A DNA stretch of 64,000 nt from Nocardia yamanashiensis NBRC 100130 (GCF_001613325.1 NZ_BDCD01000011.1:310001-374000), one strand, 5' to 3'. Shown: positions 18,428 through 28,409, counted from the first letter of the stretch. Numbers and translations are program-made. Notes: generated from the letters alone by a model not told the origin.

Positions 18428-19564
18428 ATGTCCGAGATCAAGAAGGGCCTCGCCGGGGTGGTGGTCGACACCACCGCCATCTCCAAGGTGGTGTCCGAGA
18501 CCAGCACCCTCACCTATCGTGGCTACGCCGTCCAGGATCTGGCCCGGCACTGCCACTTCGAGGAAGTCGCCCATCTGCTGTGGTTCGGCGAACTCCCCGA
18601 CGCCGCCCAGCTGCAGCAGCTCAGCCAGCGCGAACGCGCCCTGCGCCGGGCGGACCGCTCGCTGCTCGCCCTCATCGCCCGGCTGCCCGAAACCTGCCAT
18701 CCGATGGACGTGATCCGCACCGTGGTCAGCTACCTGGGCGCGGAGGACCCGCTCGAGGATCAGGGGCGTAGCCAGGAAGCACTGCTGGACAAGGCATTAC
18801 GCATGACGGCGGTGCTGCCGACGGTCATCGCGGCCGATATGCGCCGCCGCCGCGGGCTCGATCCCATCGCCCCCGATCCGACGCGCGGGTTCGCCGAGAA
18901 CTTCCTCTACATGTGTTTCGGTGCACCCGCCCCCGGCAGCCGGCACCTGGACGAACGCCTGGTGCGGGCCTTCGAAACCTCCCTGATCCTCTACGCCGAG
19001 CACAGTTTCAACGCCTCCACCTTCGCCGCCCGCGTCGTCACCTCCACCGAATCCGATATGTACAGCGCGGTGACGGCGGCCATCGGCGCACTCAAGGGAC
19101 CGCTGCACGGCGGGGCCAACGAGGCCGTCATGCACATGATGCTGGAGATCGGCGAACCCGAGCGGGCGCGGGAGTGGTTGCGGGACAAGCTTGCTCGCAA
19201 GCAGAAGGTGATGGGCTTCGGCCATCGCGTCTACCGAGCCGGCGACTCCCGCGTACCCACCATGCGCGCGGCGCTGGAAGACATCGCCGACCTGACCGGC
19301 GGCGGCGCCTGGCTGAAGATGTACGGCGAACTCGAAACCGCCATGGCCGAGGCCACCGGCATCAAACCGAACTTGGACTTCCCCGCCGGACCCGCCTACT
19401 ACCTCATGGGCTTCGACATCGACATGTTCACACCGATTTTCGTGATGAGCCGCATCACCGGCTGGACCGCCCACATCATCGAGCAATCCCAATCCAACGC
19501 CCTCATCCGCCCACTCTCCGAATACACCGGCCCGCCGCCGCGTCCGCTGCGCCCGGTGGCGTGA
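18428..19564 (+). CDS. prpC: 2-methylcitrate synthase
   Basis: It condenses propionyl-CoA with oxaloacetate. The 378 residues show the citrate synthase signature histidines in GPLHGGANEA and GFGHRVYRAGDSR, and the AEHSFNASTF segment. The short N-terminus (KKGLAGVVVDTTAISKV) is typical of methylcitrate rather than hexameric citrate synthases. The ATG at 18428 lies five bases after the prpB stop. A GTG at 18419 overlapping that stop is a weaker alternative. A strong terminator follows. Confidence 0.93.
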   Translation: MSEIKKGLAGVVVDTTAISKVVSETSTLTYRGYAVQDLARHCHFEEVAHLLWFGELPDAAQLQQLSQRERALRRADRSLLALIARLPETCHPMDVIRTVVSYLGAEDPLEDQGRSQEALLDKALRMTAVLPTVIAADMRRRRGLDPIAPDPTRGFAENFLYMCFGAPAPGSRHLDERLVRAFETSLILYAEHSFNASTFAARVVTSTESDMYSAVTAAIGALKGPLHGGANEAVMHMMLEIGEPERAREWLRDKLARKQKVMGFGHRVYRAGDSRVPTMRAALEDIADLTGGGAWLKMYGELETAMAEATGIKPNLDFPAGPAYYLMGFDIDMFTPIFVMSRITGWTAHIIEQSQSNALIRPLSEYTGPPPRPLRPVA

Positions 19565-19569
19565 ACCGG

Positions 19570-19602
19570 AAAGGCCCGCGATCGCAGCGATCGCGGGCCT
19601 TT
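19570..19602. terminator. Bidirectional terminator between prpC and metE
   Basis: AAAGGCCCGCGATCGC and its complement (ending at 19602) form a near-perfect 16-bp stem. It has A residues on one flank and T residues on the other, so it can stop both convergent genes. Confidence 0.85.
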
Positions 19603-19607
19603 CGGCA

Positions 19608-21887
19608 TCAGCGAAGCGCGACCGCCGCGGCGACCATATTGCGCAGCGCGGCTTCCACCTCGGCCGGGCCGCGGGTCTTCAGACCGCAGTCCGGATTCAC
19701 CCAGAGCCGTTCGGCGGGAACGGCTTTCAATGCCTCGGCGAGCGAAGAGGTGATCTCCTCCGTACTCGGCACCCGGGGCGAGTGGATGTCGTACACGCCG
19801 GGACCGACGCCCAGGGCGAAGCCCGCCGCATTGAGGTCGTCCAGGACCTCCATGTGCGAGCGCGCCGCCTCGATCGACGTCACGTCCGCGTCCAGGGCGG
19901 CGATGGCGTCGATCACCTCACCGAACTCCGAATAGCACAGGTGGGTGTGGATCTGGGTGGCGTCCGAGACGCCGGCGGTGGCCAGCCGGAACGCGCCGAC
20001 GGCCCAATCCAGGTAGCGGGCCTTGGCTTCGGAGCGCAGCGGCAGCAGCTCGCGCAGGGCGGGCTCGTCCACCTGCACGATGCGGATGCCCGCCGCCTGC
20101 AGGTCCAGGGTTTCGTCGCGGATGGCGAGGGCCACCTGGCGGGCGGTGTCGGCGATCGGCTGATCGTCGCGGACGAAGGACCAGGCCAGGATGGTGACGG
20201 GGCCGGTGAGCATGCCCTTGACCGGCTTGCCGGTGAGCGACTGCGCGTAGGCGATCCATTCCACCGTCATCGGATTCGGCCGCGCCACATCGCCGTACAG
20301 GATCGGCGGGCGGACGCAGCGGGTGCCGTAGGACTGCACCCAGCCGTTGGCGGTGGCGAAGAAGCCGTCGAGTTGTTCGGCGAAGTACTGCACCATGTCG
20401 TTGCGTTCGGGTTCGCCGTGCACGAGGACGTCGAGGCCCAGTTTCTCCTGCAAGGCGATGACATCGGCGATTTCGGCGCGCATGCGCTCGCGGTATTGGT
20501 CGGGGGTGATGTCGCCCTTGGCCATGGCCGCGCGGTCCTTGCGGATGGACGGGGTCTGCGGATACGAACCGATGGTGGTGGTCGGCAGCAGCGGGAGATC
20601 GAGGCGATCGCGTTGCAGGGCACGGCGTTCCGCGGCATCGGTGCGGCGGGCGGCCTCCGGGCCGAGCGTGGCCAGGCGGGCGCGGACCGTGTCATTGCGC
20701 AGGCGGGGATCCCGGCCGCGGGCGGCGAGAGCGTCCCGGGCGGCGGACAGTTCGGTGGCCACGGCGTCGGGGCCCTCGTGCAGGGCGGTCGCGAGCACGC
20801 GCACCTCGACCACCTTCTCCGCGCCGAAGGCCAGCCAGGAGCGCAGGGCCGCATCGGCGGCGGGTTCGGAATCCAGCGAATACGGCACGTGCAGCAGGGA
20901 ACTGGAGGTGGAGACCACCAGCGCGCCGGTGCTGCCGAGCAGAGTGCCGAGGGTGGTCAGGGCGCGATCGAGGTCGGTGCGCCACACATTGCGGCCGTCG
21001 ACCACGCCCGCCACCACGAGCTTGCCCGTCAGCGCCGGAACCGCCGCCACATCCTCGACCGTGGTCGCAGAGTCCGGGGTGGTGCCGGAGGTGAAATCCA
21101 GTGCGACGCCTTCGATTCCGGTGGCGGCGAGCGCGGGCAGCGCCGCACCGGAATGCCCGAAGTAGGTGGCGACCAGGATGGCGGGCCGGTCGTCGGTGGC
21201 GGACAGGTCCTGATAGACCCGCTCGACCAAGGCCAGTTCATCGCGGGTGAGATCGGTGACCAGGATCGGTTCGTCGATCTGCACCCAGCGCGCGCCCGCA
21301 TCGGCCAAGCGGCGCAACAACTCCCGATACAGCGGCAGCAGGGCGTCGATGCGGGCCAGCGGATCGCCCTCGGCGTCCTTGGCCAGCTTCAGGAAGGTCA
21401 GCGGGCCGATCACCACCGGCCGGGCGGGAACGCCCAGCGCCATGGCCTCGCGCAGCTCGTCCAGCAGCTTGTCCGGGTGCAGCGCGAAGTCGGTGTGCGC
21501 ACCCAGCTCCGGCACCAGGTAGTGGTAGTTGGTGTCGAACCATTTGGTCATCTCCAGGGGCTCGACGGTGTCGGTACCGCGCGCGGCGGCGAAATACCGG
21601 TCCAGCGGATCGGCGATACCGGCCACGCGCGGCGGCAGCGCCCCGAACATGACGGCGGTATCGAGCATCTGGTCGTAGTGGGAGAAGGTGCCCACCGGCA
21701 CCGAATCCAGTCCCGCCGCGGTCGCCGCCAGCAGCTGCTCGGTGCGCAGCGTCCGGCCGATCGAACGCAGCTCCTCCGCGCCGATCCGCCCCGCCCAATA
21801 GGACTCGATCGCGCGCTTCAACTCCCGGTTCGGGCCGATGCGAGGCAGGCCGAGAACCGTCGCGGTGAAAGGCGAAGTGTTGGTCAC
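19608..21887 (-). CDS. metE: Cobalamin-independent methionine synthase
   Basis: It transfers methyl from 5-methyltetrahydropteroyl-triglutamate to homocysteine without B12. The 759-residue double-barrel enzyme has its folate contacts in the N-terminal half ([15 protein letters not shown]). The C-terminal half carries zinc ligands in HTHLCYSEF and NPDCGLKTR. The start is GTG 21887, preceded by GGAGA with suitable spacing; the open frame to 22184 runs into the riboswitch and is not coding. Being under a cobalamin riboswitch, it should be shut off when B12 is plentiful, which implies a B12-dependent MetH elsewhere. Confidence 0.95.
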   Translation of the reverse strand: MTNTSPFTATVLGLPRIGPNRELKRAIESYWAGRIGAEELRSIGRTLRTEQLLAATAAGLDSVPVGTFSHYDQMLDTAVMFGALPPRVAGIADPLDRYFAAARGTDTVEPLEMTKWFDTNYHYLVPELGAHTDFALHPDKLLDELREAMALGVPARPVVIGPLTFLKLAKDAEGDPLARIDALLPLYRELLRRLADAGARWVQIDEPILVTDLTRDELALVERVYQDLSATDDRPAILVATYFGHSGAALPALAATGIEGVALDFTSGTTPDSATTVEDVAAVPALTGKLVVAGVVDGRNVWRTDLDRALTTLGTLLGSTGALVVSTSSSLLHVPYSLDSEPAADAALRSWLAFGAEKVVEVRVLATALHEGPDAVATELSAARDALAARGRDPRLRNDTVRARLATLGPEAARRTDAAERRALQRDRLDLPLLPTTTIGSYPQTPSIRKDRAAMAKGDITPDQYRERMRAEIADVIALQEKLGLDVLVHGEPERNDMVQYFAEQLDGFFATANGWVQSYGTRCVRPPILYGDVARPNPMTVEWIAYAQSLTGKPVKGMLTGPVTILAWSFVRDDQPIADTARQVALAIRDETLDLQAAGIRIVQVDEPALRELLPLRSEAKARYLDWAVGAFRLATAGVSDATQIHTHLCYSEFGEVIDAIAALDADVTSIEAARSHMEVLDDLNAAGFALGVGPGVYDIHSPRVPSTEEITSSLAEALKAVPAERLWVNPDCGLKTRGPAEVEAALRNMVAAAVALR

Positions 21888-22024
21888 AGGTGTCGTCTCC
21901 AGTGTTCCGAAACCACGGGCCACCGCCATAGGCGTGCACGAACCCGGGTACCCCGAAGACACCGGCGTACACCGGCACGAGGGAACACCACCGGTCCGTC
22001 CACCCAATCCACGAGGCGGAGACC

Positions 22025-22045
22025 GCCGGATACGGCGTATCCGGC
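22025..22045 (-). other. Hairpin after the riboswitch aptamer (expression platform)
   Basis: GCCGGATAC and GTATCCGGC around GGC/GCC form a 9-bp perfect stem immediately 3' of the aptamer. No T run follows, so the switch may act through ribosome access or Rho rather than intrinsic termination. Confidence 0.5.
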
Positions 22046-22230
22046 ACATTCGGCAGGTATTCGGACTCGCGGGCACCGGCCTCCGATGGGCCGACCTACT
22101 GGCCGTCGCTTCCCAGGTGGGCTCACCCAGTGCGTATGACGGCGGTCGTTCCTGCATACCGCTGCGGGACAGTTCCGGATTCACACCGGATTCCCTCTAA
22201 CCGATCCGAACCGCTTGGCGGGGAACCGGT
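22045..22230 (-). promoter_or_regulatory. Cobalamin (B12) riboswitch upstream of metE
   Basis: On the minus strand the B12-box core appears as CCGGTGTGAATCCGG followed by CTGTCCCGCAGC (about 22195-22162). The matching 3' element GAGTCCGAATACCTGCC lies at 22068-22052. These are the two most conserved blocks of the cobalamin aptamer, in the right order and about 100 bases apart. The aptamer ends about 160 bases before the metE GTG. The outer limits are approximate because P1 was paired only by eye. Confidence 0.88.
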
Positions 22231-22358
22231 TTCGACGCCGAGCGCGCCGGGCGGAGGCTTCCGCGGCCGCGCCGGGCGAACCGACTGCGCTCATAAGCAT
22301 AAGGCCATTCGCAACCCGATTGCGCCACGCACCCGGCTCGTGCGCGGCGCGGCGGGCC

Positions 22359-22610
22359 TCACTTGCCTTCGATCACCTCGTGGATCTCATCGGCCACCAG
22401 GCCGTGCGATTCACGATGCACCAGGGCGGCCGTCTCGGCGTCGGGGGCCTCGACCAGGCAGAAGATCCGGGTACCGGCCGGATCCAGCCAATAGCGCTGA
22501 TAGTCCACCCCGTGCGCGCCCTGCACGGCCAGATCGGCGGCGTGCGCCTCGGCCGCCGCGGCCGGATCGACCGGTTCGGGGAGGTGGTGAATATCCATGA
22601 AGAGGGGCAT
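22359..22610 (-). CDS. DUF4242 domain protein
   Basis: The 83-residue DUF4242 protein reads MPLFMDIHHLPEPVDP at the start and HAADLAVQGAHGVDYQRYW in the middle. It ends HRESHGLVADEIHEV. It is a small ferredoxin-like-fold protein; some members of this group have been reported to bind nickel, and the conserved His residues are present here. ATG 22610 follows AAAGGAC. It is divergent from the AraC gene, whose start is about 35 bases away, so the two may share regulation. Confidence 0.85.
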   Translation of the reverse strand: MPLFMDIHHLPEPVDPAAAAEAHAADLAVQGAHGVDYQRYWLDPAGTRIFCLVEAPDAETAALVHRESHGLVADEIHEVIEGK

Positions 22611-22644
22611 GGCGGTCCTTTCCGTTTGTGCCACCATCAGTGTT

Positions 22645-23658
22645 GTGAGCAGCGCAGATTCGAGCCATGATCCGGGCACCGCAATGGTTGACCGGGACGC
22701 CACGAACGGTTCGGTGGACGCGGTGCTGGCGCGGCTGCGGCTGGCGGGGGCGATCTTCCTGCGGGCCGAGTACCGGGAGCCGTGGGCCTACGAATCGATG
22801 GACTGCGTCAGCACCGCGCGGGCGCTGCGCGCCGGATCGGACCGGGTGATCCTCTTCCACGTGGTGGCGACCGGCGCGTGCTGGATCCAGGTCGGCGACG
22901 GCGAGAAGCTCTGGGCGCGAGCGGGAGACGTGATCGTGCTGCCCTACGGGGACCAGCACCGCATGGGCGGGACGGACGAGGCGGACGTGGTGCCGCTGTC
23001 GGTGTTCCTGATTCCGCCGCCCTGGCAGACCATGCCGGTGCTGCGGCACGGGCGCGACGGGGCGCGCACCGATGTGGTGTGCGGGTACCTCTCCAGCGCC
23101 GATCCGCTCTTCGACGCCGGATTGCGGGCGCTGCCACCGGTTTTCGTGGTGCGGCCGGACGCGACCGCGGCCGCATGGGTGCGGGCCAGCATCGAATACT
23201 CGCTGAACCAGGTGGCCGGGGTGCACGGCGGCGCGGCCGCGAGCCGACTGCCAGAACTGATGCTGGTGGAGGTGCTGCGGCTGTATCTGACCTCGCATCC
23301 GCTGCCCGCGCACGGCTGGTTCGCGGCGTTGCACGATCCGATCCTGGGTCCGGCACTCGGCCAGCTACATCGGTGTCCGGAGCGGAAATGGACGGTGGCG
23401 GAGCTCGCGGACGCGGTGGCGGTCTCGCGGTCGCTGCTGGACTTGCGATTTCGCACGGTGCTCGGGCGGCCGCCGATCCGGTATCTCACCGAATGGCGGA
23501 TGCGGGTGGCGGGCGAACTACTCGGAGATACCGACTTGTCGGTCGCCGCGGTGGCGCGGCGGGTGGGCTATGACGCCGAAGAAGCGTTCAGCCGGGCATT
23601 CAAACGTGAAACCGGCACGTCACCCTCGGCGTGGCGGAATGCGCGCCGGGCCTCGTGA
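22645..23658 (+). CDS. AraC family transcriptional regulator
   Basis: The 337-residue regulator has an N-terminal cupin domain of the AraC-binding type (about residues 20-190, GDGEKLWARAGDVIVLPYGDQHRM). A C-terminal double helix-turn-helix follows (about 235-335, WTVAELADAVAVSRSLLDLRF and AAVARRVGYDAEEAFSRAFKRETG). Genes of this subtype often sit beside, and control, a divergent detoxification or redox gene; here that is the DUF4242 gene. The start is not certain: GTG 22645 is chosen, ATG 22684 is possible. Confidence 0.85.
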   Translation: MSSADSSHDPGTAMVDRDATNGSVDAVLARLRLAGAIFLRAEYREPWAYESMDCVSTARALRAGSDRVILFHVVATGACWIQVGDGEKLWARAGDVIVLPYGDQHRMGGTDEADVVPLSVFLIPPPWQTMPVLRHGRDGARTDVVCGYLSSADPLFDAGLRALPPVFVVRPDATAAAWVRASIEYSLNQVAGVHGGAAASRLPELMLVEVLRLYLTSHPLPAHGWFAALHDPILGPALGQLHRCPERKWTVAELADAVAVSRSLLDLRFRTVLGRPPIRYLTEWRMRVAGELLGDTDLSVAAVARRVGYDAEEAFSRAFKRETGTSPSAWRNARRAS

Positions 23659-23737
23659 ATCCCGCGGTCTCGCAGCTGTTTCAGGCCGGACCGCCGACTC
23701 GGGCGGCTTAGCAGGGTGGCGAATGCGCGGCCGTCTC

Positions 23738-23750
23738 GAGCACAGTGCTC
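23738..23750. repeat. Perfect palindrome upstream of pyc
   Basis: GAGCAC and GTGCTC flank a single A, about 120 bases before pyc and 80 bases after the AraC gene. This could be a regulator site or a stem-only terminator; nothing decides between them. Confidence 0.35.
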
Positions 23751-23861
23751 ACCGGCAGGCATGTGTCCGGGTGATTAACACAAATTCGCAAACTACCCCG
23801 GTGTGACTGTGAAGATTGCTGCGAACGGGACTTCGATGCCCGAACGAGATGCGGAGGCAGG

Positions 23862-23867
23862 TACCTT
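23862..23867 (+). promoter_or_regulatory. -10 hexamer TACCTT of pyc (probable leaderless start)
   Basis: TACCTT lies six bases before the pyc ATG, with no Shine-Dalgarno sequence. Confidence 0.5.
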
Positions 23868-23873
23868 AGGCGA

Positions 23874-26800
23874 ATGTTCTCCAAAGTCCTGGTCGCCAAC
23901 CGCAGTGAAATCGCCATTCGCGCATTTCGTGCAGCCTACGAACTCGGCATCGGAACGGTGGCGGTCTTCCCGTACGAGGATCGCAACTCCGTGCATCGGC
24001 TCAAGGCCGACGAGGCATATCAGATCGGAACGCCCGGGCACCCCGTCCGGGCGTATCTGTCCATCGAGGAGATCATCAACGCGGCCAAGTCGGCCGGCGC
24101 CGATGCCGTCTACCCCGGTTACGGTTTTCTTTCCGAGAACCCGGACCTGGCCGCGGCCTGTGCGCGCGAAGGCATCACCTTCATCGGGCCGTCCGCCCAG
24201 GTGCTGGAGCTGACCGGTAACAAGGCGCGCGCCATCGCCGCCGCCAAGGCCGCCGGACTGCCGGTGCTGAACTCCAGCGAACCGTCCGCGAATGTGGACG
24301 AGCTGATGGCGGCCTCGGAGCAGATGGAGTTCCCGGTCTTCGTGAAAGCCGTCGCGGGCGGCGGCGGGCGCGGTATGCGCCGGGTCGCGGACCGGGCGCA
24401 GCTGCGCGAGGCCATCGAAGCCGCGGCGCGCGAAGCCGAATCGGCGTTCGGCGACGCCACCGTGTTCCTGGAGCAGGCGGTGGTCAACCCCCGCCACATC
24501 GAGGTGCAGATCCTCGCCGACCAGCAGGGCAATGTCATCCACCTGTACGAGCGCGACTGCTCGCTGCAGCGGCGGCACCAGAAGGTGATCGAGCTCGCGC
24601 CCGCGCCGAACCTGGATCCCGCACTGCGCGACCGCATCTGCGCCGACGCGGTGGCCTTCGCCAAGCAGATCGGGTACTCGTGCGCGGGCACCGTGGAGTT
24701 CCTGCTCGACGAGCGCGGCAATCATGTGTTCATCGAGATGAATCCGCGCATCCAGGTCGAGCACACGGTGACCGAGGAGATCACCGATGTGGACCTGGTG
24801 CAGTCGCAGATGCGCATCGCGGGCGGGGAGACCCTGGAGGACCTGGGCCTGAGCCAGGATTCGATCCACATCCGGGGCGCCGCGCTGCAGTGCCGCATCA
24901 CCACCGAGGACCCGGCCAACGGTTTCCGGCCCGACACCGGCCGCATCACCGGCTACCGGTCGCCCGGCGGCGCGGGCGTGCGCCTGGACGGCGGCGCGAA
25001 CGTCGGCGCGGAGGTCGGGGCCTACTTCGACTCCATGCTGGTCAAGCTCACCTGCCGCGGGCGCGACTTCGCCACCGCCATCGCGCGCGCCCGCCGGGCC
25101 GTCGCCGAATTCCGTATTCGTGGCGTGACGACCAATATTCCGTTCCTGCTGGCGGTGCTGGACGATCCGGACTTCCGGGCCGGGCGGGTCACCACCTCGT
25201 TCATCGACGAGCGGCCGCAGCTGCTCACGCTGAAGAGCTCCGCAGACCGCGGCACCAAGATCCTGCAGTATCTGGCCGACGTGACGGTCAACAAGCCGCA
25301 CGGCACCCGGCCCACCAAGGTGTACCCGCACGACAAGCTGCCCGCGCTCGATATGACCCAGCCGCCGCCGGCCGGATCGCGGCAGACGCTGCTGGAGCTC
25401 GGCCCGGAAGGGTTCGCGCGCTGGCTGCGCGATCGCAAGGGCGTGGCCGTCACCGACACCACCTTCCGCGACGCGCACCAGTCACTGCTCGCCACCCGGG
25501 TGCGCACCAACGGCCTGCTGGACGTGGCCGGGCATGTGGCGCGGATGACGCCGGAACTGCTGTCCATCGAATGCTGGGGCGGCGCAACCTATGACGTGGC
25601 GCTGCGGTTCCTGTTCGAGGATCCGTGGGAGCGGCTGGCCGCGCTGCGCGAAGCGGTGCCGAACATCAACCTGCAGATGCTGCTGCGCGGGCGCAATACC
25701 GTCGGATACACGCCGTATCCCGAAAAGGTCACGCGCGCTTTCGTTTCCGAGGCCACCGCGACCGGTATCGACATCTTCCGGATCTTCGACGCGCTGAACA
25801 ATGTCGATCAGATGCGGCCCGCCATCGACGCCGTGCGCGAAACCGGCACGGCGGTAGCGGAAGTCGCCATGAGCTACACCGGCGATCTGTCGAACCCGAA
25901 CGAGAACCTCTACACCCTCGACTACTACCTCAAGCTGGCCGAGCAGATCGTCGAGGCCGGGGCGCACGTCATCGGCATCAAGGACATGGCGGGCCTGCTG
26001 CGCGCGCCCGCCGCGCACACGCTGGTCACGGCGCTGCGCAGCGAATTCGAGCTGCCGGTGCACGTGCACACCCACGACACTCCCGGCGGGCAGCTGGCCA
26101 CCTACCTCGCCGCCTGGCAGGCCGGTGCGGATGCGGTGGACGGCGCGTCGGCGCCCATGGCGGGCACCACTTCTCAGCCCGCGCTCTCGGCAATCGTTGC
26201 GGCGGCGGCCAATTCGCCGCACGACACCGGACTGAATCTGCAGAACGTGTGCGATCTGGAGCCGTACTGGGAGGCGCTGCGAAAGGTCTACGGCCCCTTC
26301 GAATCCGGGCTGCCCGGCCCGACCGGGCGCGTCTACCACCACGAGATCCCCGGCGGTCAGCTCTCGAACCTGCGCCAGCAGGCCATCGCGCTGGGACTGG
26401 GCGATCAGTTCGAAGAGGTCGAGTCGAAATACGCTGCGGCGGACCGGCTCCTGGGCCGCCTGGTCAAGGTCACCCCGTCCTCCAAGGTCGTCGGCGATCT
26501 GGCCCTGGCTCTGGTCGGCACCGGCGTCGACGTCGAGGACTTCGCCTCCGATCCCGGCCGCTACGACATCCCCGATTCGGTGATCGGTTTCCTGCGCGGC
26601 GAACTCGGCACCCCCGCCGGCGGCTGGCCCGAGCCCTTCCGCAGCCGCGCCCTCGCCGGTCGCGGTCCCGCCAAGCCGGAAACCCAGCTCACCGCCGAGG
26701 ACGAGAAGGGCCTGGGCGGCAGCTCGGCCGAGCGCCGCGCCACCCTCAACCGCCTGCTCTTCCCCGGCCCGACCGCGGAATTCCTGGCTCACCGCGAGAA

Positions 26801-27278
26801 GTACGGCGACACCACCGGCCTGTCCGCCAACCAGTTCTTCTACGGCCTGCGCCACGACGAAGAGCACCGCGTCCAGCTGGAGAAGGGCGTCACGCTGCTC
26901 ATCGGCCTGGAAGCCATCTCCGAACCGGACGAACGCGGTATGCGCACGGTGATGTGCATTCTCAACGGCCAGTTGCGCCCGATCACGGTGCGCGACCGCT
27001 CCATCGCCAGCGAGATCCCCGCCGCCGAGAAGGCCGACAAGACCAATGCCGGTCATATCGCCGCCCCCTTCGCCGGCGTGGTCACCCTCGCCGTCGCCGA
27101 AGGCGATGCGGTGTCGGCGGGCGACACCATCGGCACCATCGAGGCCATGAAGATGGAAGCCGCCATCACCGCACCCCGCGCCGGCACCGTGCGCCGCGTC
27201 GCCATCGGCAAGGTGCAGCAGGTCGAAGGCGGCGACCTGCTGGTAGAGGTCAGCCTCACCGAGGCCGCCGCCGAATGA
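23874..27278 (+). CDS. pyc: Pyruvate carboxylase
   Basis: This biotin enzyme makes oxaloacetate from pyruvate and bicarbonate. All parts are present in 1134 residues. The biotin carboxylase domain (1-450) has GGGGRGMRRV and EMNPRIQVEHTVTEE. The carboxyltransferase TIM barrel (about 520-800) has TDTTFRDAHQSLLATRVRT and the metal-binding HVHTHDTPGG. A PYC/OADA tether follows, and the C-terminal biotinyl domain has EAMKMEA with Lys1093 as biotin site. The gene order pyc-rsmD-coaD matches M. tuberculosis. It supplies the oxaloacetate that methylcitrate synthase consumes. Confidence 0.96.
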   Translation: MFSKVLVANRSEIAIRAFRAAYELGIGTVAVFPYEDRNSVHRLKADEAYQIGTPGHPVRAYLSIEEIINAAKSAGADAVYPGYGFLSENPDLAAACAREGITFIGPSAQVLELTGNKARAIAAAKAAGLPVLNSSEPSANVDELMAASEQMEFPVFVKAVAGGGGRGMRRVADRAQLREAIEAAAREAESAFGDATVFLEQAVVNPRHIEVQILADQQGNVIHLYERDCSLQRRHQKVIELAPAPNLDPALRDRICADAVAFAKQIGYSCAGTVEFLLDERGNHVFIEMNPRIQVEHTVTEEITDVDLVQSQMRIAGGETLEDLGLSQDSIHIRGAALQCRITTEDPANGFRPDTGRITGYRSPGGAGVRLDGGANVGAEVGAYFDSMLVKLTCRGRDFATAIARARRAVAEFRIRGVTTNIPFLLAVLDDPDFRAGRVTTSFIDERPQLLTLKSSADRGTKILQYLADVTVNKPHGTRPTKVYPHDKLPALDMTQPPPAGSRQTLLELGPEGFARWLRDRKGVAVTDTTFRDAHQSLLATRVRTNGLLDVAGHVARMTPELLSIECWGGATYDVALRFLFEDPWERLAALREAVPNINLQMLLRGRNTVGYTPYPEKVTRAFVSEATATGIDIFRIFDALNNVDQMRPAIDAVRETGTAVAEVAMSYTGDLSNPNENLYTLDYYLKLAEQIVEAGAHVIGIKDMAGLLRAPAAHTLVTALRSEFELPVHVHTHDTPGGQLATYLAAWQAGADAVDGASAPMAGTTSQPALSAIVAAAANSPHDTGLNLQNVCDLEPYWEALRKVYGPFESGLPGPTGRVYHHEIPGGQLSNLRQQAIALGLGDQFEEVESKYAAADRLLGRLVKVTPSSKVVGDLALALVGTGVDVEDFASDPGRYDIPDSVIGFLRGELGTPAGGWPEPFRSRALAGRGPAKPETQLTAEDEKGLGGSSAERRATLNRLLFPGPTAEFLAHREKYGDTTGLSANQFFYGLRHDEEHRVQLEKGVTLLIGLEAISEPDERGMRTVMCILNGQLRPITVRDRSIASEIPAAEKADKTNAGHIAAPFAGVVTLAVAEGDAVSAGDTIGTIEAMKMEAAITAPRAGTVRRVAIGKVQQVEGGDLLVEVSLTEAAAE

Positions 27279-27299
27279 CCCGCACCGCATGGCATCCCA

Positions 27300-27327
27300 G
27301 CGTGGCCCGGCAGCAGCCGGGCCACGC
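27300..27327 (+). terminator. Stem-only terminator after pyc
   Basis: GCGTGGCCCGG and CCGGGCCACGC form a perfect 11-bp stem around CAGCAG, 21 bases past the pyc stop and 15 bases before rsmD. There is no T run. Confidence 0.5.
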
Positions 27328-27342
27328 CCGGGCGGTCACCCG

Positions 27343-27906
27343 ATGACCCGCATCGTCGCGGGCACGGCGGGCGGCCGCCGCCTGCGCGTCCCGCCCGCCG
27401 GCACCCGCCCCACCTCCGACCGCGTCCGCGAGGCCCTCTTCAGCCTCGTCCACGCCCGCATGGACTTCGACGACCTCCGCGTCCTCGACCTCTACGCCGG
27501 CTCCGGCGCCCTGGCCCTGGAAGCCCTCTCCCGCGGCGCCTCCCACGCCCTGATGATCGAATCCGACCGCAAGGCCGCCGCCGTCATCAAAGGCAACATC
27601 GCCGACCTGTCCCTCCCCGGCGCCGAACTCCGCATGAGCCCCGTCGCTTCCGTGCTGTCCGCCAAACCGGCCGGCGAACCCTACGACCTGGTCTTCTCCG
27701 ACCCCCCGTACGCCCTGGAGGTCGAGGCCGTCCACACCGACCTGCAAGCCCTCGCCGACAACGGCTGGCTGCACGACGAAACCCTCGTCATCGTCGAACG
27801 CTCCACCCGCTCACCGGCAATCGACTGGCCCTCGGGCTTCACCCCCGCGAAGTCTCGCGACTACGGCGAGACCCGCATCGATCTGGCCGAATACCTGCCC
27901 GGCTGA
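27343..27906 (+). CDS. rsmD: 16S rRNA (guanine(966)-N(2))-methyltransferase
   Basis: The 187-residue Rossmann methyltransferase modifies G966 of 16S rRNA. The start MTRIVAGTAGGRRLRVP and TRPTSDRVREALFS are the RsmD N-terminal signature. VLDLYAGSGALALEALSRGA binds S-adenosylmethionine, and SDPPYAL is the catalytic (D/N)PPY loop. ATG 27343 is preferred over the upstream frame to 27289, which lies in the hairpin after pyc. coaD follows after 17 bases but has its own -10 box. Confidence 0.93.
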   Translation: MTRIVAGTAGGRRLRVPPAGTRPTSDRVREALFSLVHARMDFDDLRVLDLYAGSGALALEALSRGASHALMIESDRKAAAVIKGNIADLSLPGAELRMSPVASVLSAKPAGEPYDLVFSDPPYALEVEAVHTDLQALADNGWLHDETLVIVERSTRSPAIDWPSGFTPAKSRDYGETRIDLAEYLPG

Positions 27907-27911
27907 TGTTG

Positions 27912-27917
27912 TAGCGT
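27912..27917 (+). promoter_or_regulatory. -10 hexamer TAGCGT of coaD (probable leaderless start)
   Basis: TAGCGT lies six bases before the coaD ATG. The same hexamer is used before prpD. Confidence 0.5.
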
Positions 27918-27923
27918 TCGGCC

Positions 27924-28409
27924 ATGGCTGGAGCACTGTGCCCGGGGTCGTTCGACCCGGTGACCAATGGACATCTCGATGTGATTGCGCGGGCGGCCGC
28001 GCAGTTCGATGAGGTTGTGGTGACGGTGGTGGTCAATCCGAACAAGCAGGGGATGTTCACGATTGACGAGCGGATGGAGATGATCCGGGAGGTTACGGCT
28101 CATCTTCCCAATGTGCGGGTGGAGTCCTGGCGGGGGTTGCTGGTGGACTTCGCCAAGCAGGAGGGGATCACGGCGATCGTGAAGGGGCTGCGGGACGCTA
28201 CCGACTTCGGGTACGAGCTGCAGATGGCGCAGATGAATCGGAAGCTGACGGGGGTGGACACGTTCTTCATCGCCACCAATCCGCTGTTCGGGTTCGTGTC
28301 GAGTTCGCTGGTGAAGGAGGTGGCGGCGTACGGCGGGGATATCGCCGATCTGCTGCCGCCGGCCGTGCACAAGCGACTGGTGGAGCGGATCGCGGAACGG
28401 CGTAAATGA
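27924..28409 (+). CDS. coaD: Phosphopantetheine adenylyltransferase
   Basis: It joins 4'-phosphopantetheine and ATP to dephospho-CoA in coenzyme A synthesis. The 161-residue protein is of normal size. [14 protein letters not shown] is the nucleotidyl-transferase motif (the TNGH form of HxGH). [34 protein letters not shown] and the phosphate-binding [10 protein letters not shown] are all intact. A strong terminator follows. Confidence 0.97.
   Translation: MAGALCPGSFDPVTNGHLDVIARAAAQFDEVVVTVVVNPNKQGMFTIDERMEMIREVTAHLPNVRVESWRGLLVDFAKQEGITAIVKGLRDATDFGYELQMAQMNRKLTGVDTFFIATNPLFGFVSSSLVKEVAAYGGDIADLLPPAVHKRLVERIAERRK

Noticed and set aside
19782..22139. 785-codon plus-strand frame opposite metE
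   Set aside because: metE is unmistakable on the minus strand, and the plus frame also runs through the riboswitch.
21888..22184. 99-codon N-terminal extension of MetE
   Set aside because: The region is the cobalamin aptamer and leader; its translation is unlike MetE, and GTG 21887 has a good ribosome binding site.
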